The translations under genes were made by a program, and so were the position numbers. Under the pieces are notes generated by a model. It did no database searches and had not been told where the DNA came from. It saw nothing but the letters and a program-made list of their open reading frames with translations. 7,521 bases of DNA from Gammaproteobacteria bacterium (lineage in GTDB: Bacteria; Pseudomonadota; Gammaproteobacteria; Pseudomonadales; M0112), in NCBI GenBank assembly GCA_006227085.1, contig SBFY01000121.1, forward strand, positions 1 to 7,521, given 5' to 3'. Below are positions 5,400 to 7,521 of this stretch, in pieces; position 1 is the first letter of the stretch; each line of letters begins with the position of its first letter.

Positions 5400-6287
5400 A
5401 TGCCGGAATTAAAGACACAGACATTGAATGGCATTGATTTCGCGTATTACGAAGTCGGTGAAGGGCCGCTACTGCTGTGCCTGCATGGTTTTCCAGATAG
5501 TGCGGACACCTTTCTCGGTATTGCGCCGGCACTGGCCGCAGCCGGTTTTCGGGTGGTGATGCCGTACTTGCGTGGTTATTACCCGAGCGGACTGTCAGCA
5601 GAGGGTGATTATTCCATGTTGGCAATCGGTCGCGATGTGCTGGCATGGGTGGAAGCGTTTCGTGGTGATGGCCCTGCGTATGTCTATGGGCATGATTGGG
5701 GTGGCATGGCCGCCATTGCCGCAGCGAACATGCAGCCTTCCGCGATTGACCGCATGGTGGTGTCATCGGTGCCGCATATGGAGCACGGGGCCTGGACATT
5801 GGGGCAATTCCGCAAATCCTGGTATGTCATGTTTTTCCAATTGCCATGGTTGCCGGAATGGCGGGTGGCGCTGGATAACTTCGCATTCATTGACCGCCTG
5901 TACCAGGCGTGGTCACCGCATTGGGATGCATCGGAATGGCAATTGGGGCCGGTCAAGAAAGCACTGGGGATGCCCGGTGGTTTAAAAGCGGCATTGGGTT
6001 ATTACCGCGGCATGATCCGCGGTGCCACACGGGAACAGTGGCAGCTGCTCGCCCAGCCGGTCACTGTGCCCACGCTGGTGATTTGTGGTGATGCCGATGG
6101 TTCGGTCGGTATCGACCAGTTCGATGGGTTGGAGCGCGCCTACACCGGTGAGCTGGCCTTTTTGCGTGTGCCGGGGGCGGGCCATTTCCCACACCGGGAA
6201 GCCGCGGATGTGGTGACGCCATCGGTCTGTGCATTCTTGCGCGGTGCACCGGAAATCACTGCCAGTCTTGTCGGGGAGGCATCATGA
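5400..6287 (+). CDS. Alpha/beta hydrolase, epoxide hydrolase-like
   Basis: The predicted 295-residue cytosolic alpha/beta hydrolase would open an epoxide to a diol through an ester intermediate on an aspartate. The oxyanion-hole segment HGFPD is at 29-33. The nucleophile elbow GHDWGG (97-102) places Asp99 as nucleophile. His262 in GAGHFPH is the likely general base, with D231 or D233 in CGDADGS as its acid partner. In the cap domain, Y142 in W-Y-V-M-F-F-Q-L-P and Y202 in Y-Y-R-G-M line up with the two ring-opening tyrosines of mammalian soluble epoxide hydrolase (human Tyr383 and Tyr466). This favours an epoxide hydrolase over a haloalkane dehalogenase or esterase. The start at 5400 gives the natural N-terminus MPELKTQTLNGIDFAYYE; its ribosome site is weak. 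In-frame ATGs at 5337 and 5358 would add residues encoded by the REP-like element. The stop overlaps the lyase start (ATGA), so the two form an operon. Confidence 0.9.
   Translation: MPELKTQTLNGIDFAYYEVGEGPLLLCLHGFPDSADTFLGIAPALAAAGFRVVMPYLRGYYPSGLSAEGDYSMLAIGRDVLAWVEAFRGDGPAYVYGHDWGGMAAIAAANMQPSAIDRMVVSSVPHMEHGAWTLGQFRKSWYVMFFQLPWLPEWRVALDNFAFIDRLYQAWSPHWDASEWQLGPVKKALGMPGGLKAALGYYRGMIRGATREQWQLLAQPVTVPTLVICGDADGSVGIDQFDGLERAYTGELAFLRVPGAGHFPHREAADVVTPSVCAFLRGAPEITASLVGEAS
6273..6279 (+). promoter_or_regulatory. Strong ribosome binding site inside the hydrolase 3' end, fixing the lyase start
   Basis: GGGGAGG lies 4 nt before the ATG at 6284 and within the last codons of the hydrolase gene. 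It supports the ATGA overlap as the true lyase start and suggests the lyase can initiate independently as well as by coupling. Confidence 0.7.
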
Positions 6288-7144
6288 CGTTACGCCGTTC
6301 GGTACTGTATATCCCGGGGAATAATGCGAAAGCGCTGGCAAAGGCGGCAGGATTGCCGGCGGATGTGTTGATCCTGGATCTTGAGGATGCGGTTGCGCCA
6401 GCCGACAAGGATGCTGCCCGCACGGGTGTTCTGCAGGCCTTGCGCGAGCACGATTACGCTGACCGTGAAATCGTCGTTCGCATCAATGATATCCACACTG
6501 ATACTGGTCGCGAGGACATGCAAGCCATCGCTGCCCAATCACGGGTGTCAGCCGTATTGTTGCCCAAGGTGGAATCCGCCGATAGCGTCCAGCATGCCCG
6601 TCACTTGCTGGTGGAGCAGGGTGGCAAGCACATGGGGCTGTGGGCAATGATTGAAACACCGCGCGGGGTCATGCAGGTCGACAGCATTGCCGCTGCGGAC
6701 AAGTCACTGGCGGTGCTGGTGATGGGGACCAATGACCTGGCCAAGGCCATGCGTGTCCCGCAAACGCCGGCACGCGAAGGTTTCCAGTATGCCTTGTCGC
6801 GTTGCGTGCTGGCGGCGCGTTGCCATGGGCTGGATGTGATTGATGGGGTGTATATCCACCTTGATGATGAAGCGGGATTGCAAGCGGCATGTGAACAAGG
6901 CCTGCGATTGGGTTTCGATGGCAAGACCTTGATTCACCCGAAGCAATTGGCGATCACCAACCAGGCGTTTGCCCCTTCAGCGGCAGCGGTTGAGTCGGCC
7001 CGACGGATGGTGGCAGCATGGGATGCCGCCGGCGGTGACAAAGGCGTGATGGTCGTTGACGGGCGTTTGGTGGAAGCGTTGCATGTCGAAGAGGCACGCC
7101 GCACGCTGGCGTTGGCAGAACGCATCGCTGTGCGTGGCAGCTGA
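6284..7144 (+). CDS. CoA-ester lyase of the HpcH/HpaI aldolase - citrate lyase beta (CitE-like) family
   Basis: This 286-residue TIM-barrel enzyme is predicted to cleave or form a C-C bond in a hydroxyacyl-CoA such as malyl-, methylmalyl- or citramalyl-CoA, using Mg2+. Visible family motifs: LYIPGNNAKAL (8-18), LDLEDAV (31-37), VRIND (65-69), LPKVES (93-98), MIETPRG (122-128), GTNDLAK (148-154) and GFDGKTLIHPKQ (210-221). E124 and D151 are the expected Mg2+ ligands, and R66 is expected to bind the substrate carboxylate. The C-terminal lid VVDGRLVEALHVEEARR (257-273) has Glu264 where CLYBL-type enzymes have a conserved aspartate, by my hand alignment; this occurs in one common subgroup. No citrate lyase alpha or gamma gene is nearby, so a free-standing CoA-ester lyase is likelier than a citrate lyase subunit. 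It is translationally coupled to the epoxide hydrolase-like gene. Exact substrate unknown. Confidence 0.93.
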   Translation: MTLRRSVLYIPGNNAKALAKAAGLPADVLILDLEDAVAPADKDAARTGVLQALREHDYADREIVVRINDIHTDTGREDMQAIAAQSRVSAVLLPKVESADSVQHARHLLVEQGGKHMGLWAMIETPRGVMQVDSIAAADKSLAVLVMGTNDLAKAMRVPQTPAREGFQYALSRCVLAARCHGLDVIDGVYIHLDDEAGLQAACEQGLRLGFDGKTLIHPKQLAITNQAFAPSAAAVESARRMVAAWDAAGGDKGVMVVDGRLVEALHVEEARRTLALAERIAVRGS

Positions 7145-7155
7145 GGTGACGACCG

Positions 7156-7521
7156 TCATTCGTAACGATTGAGGAAACGTAGCAAGACCAGCGGGATATG
7201 GCGCGAGGTTTGTTGGCGATAGGCAGCAATACGCGGTTGTTTCGCCTGCATTTGTGCCCACAGGCTTTCGTAGCGCTCGTCATTGCACGTTTCTGCGCGA
7301 ACGCGGTAGCGTTGCCGTCCCAGCCGGATATCGATTTCCGGCTGTGCTTGCAGGTTCAGCCACCAGGCCGGTGGTGCGTCCTGGCCGTGGTTGGTGGCAT
7401 GCACCCAGACACCATCATCATCAAGTCGGTAGCAGGCAACGGGTGTCGCAATGACCTTGCCGGTTTTCCGGCCGATGGTGTACATCAATACCATGTCGAT
7501 GCCGAGCAGGTTGCTGCCCAG
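7156..7521 (-). CDS. Ddn-type nitroreductase/quinone reductase family protein (deazaflavin-dependent family; 5' end cut by right edge)
   Basis: The frame is open to the right edge; 121 codons and the stop are present, covering most of a family usually 130-150 residues long. Reading from the edge: LGSNLLGIDMVLMYTIGRKTGKV, then PVACYR, a short beta-rich core with WWLNLQAQPEIDIRLG, and a C-terminus LWAQMQAKQPRIAAYRQQT followed by R-H-I-P-L-V-L-L. The (L/Y)-T-x-G-R-K-T-G-K, P-x-W-x-x-N-L and Y-x-x-x-T-x-R-x-I-P motifs are those of the Ddn/DUF385 split-barrel family. Mycobacterial members use cofactor F420; many proteobacterial members are uncharacterised and may use other flavins or none. An ATG at 7494 could start a 112-residue version, but the family-like sequence continues upstream of it, so the true start is probably outside the window. 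The gene converges on the lyase gene with only 11 bp between the stops; no hairpin terminator was found there. Confidence 0.82.
   Translation of the reverse strand: MGSNLLGIDMVLMYTIGRKTGKVIATPVACYRLDDDGVWVHATNHGQDAPPAWWLNLQAQPEIDIRLGRQRYRVRAETCNDERYESLWAQMQAKQPRIAAYRQQTSRHIPLVLLRFLNRYE

Noticed and set aside
5299..5799. N-terminal extension of the dehydrogenase frame up to 5799
   Set aside because: The extension is Pro/His/Arg-rich, antisense to the hydrolase gene, and the SDR fold starts right after the ATG at 5298, which has a good ribosome site.
7145..7155. Terminator between the lyase and the Ddn-like gene
   Set aside because: The gap is 11 bp and the surrounding bases show no convincing stem or T-run.

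Overview
The window is a gene-dense piece of bacterial chromosome with moderately high GC. It carries eight protein genes and no RNA gene, CRISPR array, integrase or transposase. Lipoprotein signal sequences, an RND-type efflux pair and REP-like palindromes point to a Gram-negative, probably gammaproteobacterial, host. Genus cannot be named from sequence alone.

Left block (1-3206, all on the minus strand): an M48-family metallopeptidase lipoprotein, then an RND periplasmic adaptor lipoprotein, then the N-terminal 408 residues of the RND pump itself, which runs off the left edge. Adaptor and pump genes overlap by ATGA. The pump start has no visible Shine-Dalgarno sequence, so its translation is probably coupled to the adaptor.

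Middle block (3207-5399): a divergent intergenic region holds a candidate promoter, a dyad and a REP-like palindrome. It is followed by a convergent gene pair: on the plus strand an uncharacterised protein with a G-T-R-D-K-S-W-G-V-R motif (CrtC/AttH-like, DUF7064-type by recollection), and on the minus strand a classical short-chain dehydrogenase resembling 7-alpha-hydroxysteroid dehydrogenase. An 8-bp perfect hairpin lies between them. A second divergent region carries a perfect TATAAT for the dehydrogenase and a second REP-like element in the opposite orientation.

Right block (5400-7521): an alpha/beta hydrolase with a full epoxide-hydrolase residue set overlaps by ATGA a CitE/HpcH-type CoA-ester lyase. 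Convergent to these, and cut by the right edge, is a Ddn-type (deazaflavin-dependent nitroreductase family) protein.

Together the dehydrogenase, epoxide hydrolase, CoA-ester lyase, lipocalin-like protein and Ddn-like protein look like an accessory catabolic neighbourhood for a hydrophobic (lipid, terpenoid or steroid-like) substrate. This is inference from enzyme types; no gene fixes the substrate. I found no clearly new multi-gene system. The least explained items are the uncharacterised protein, the regulatory palindromes and the Ddn-like protein.
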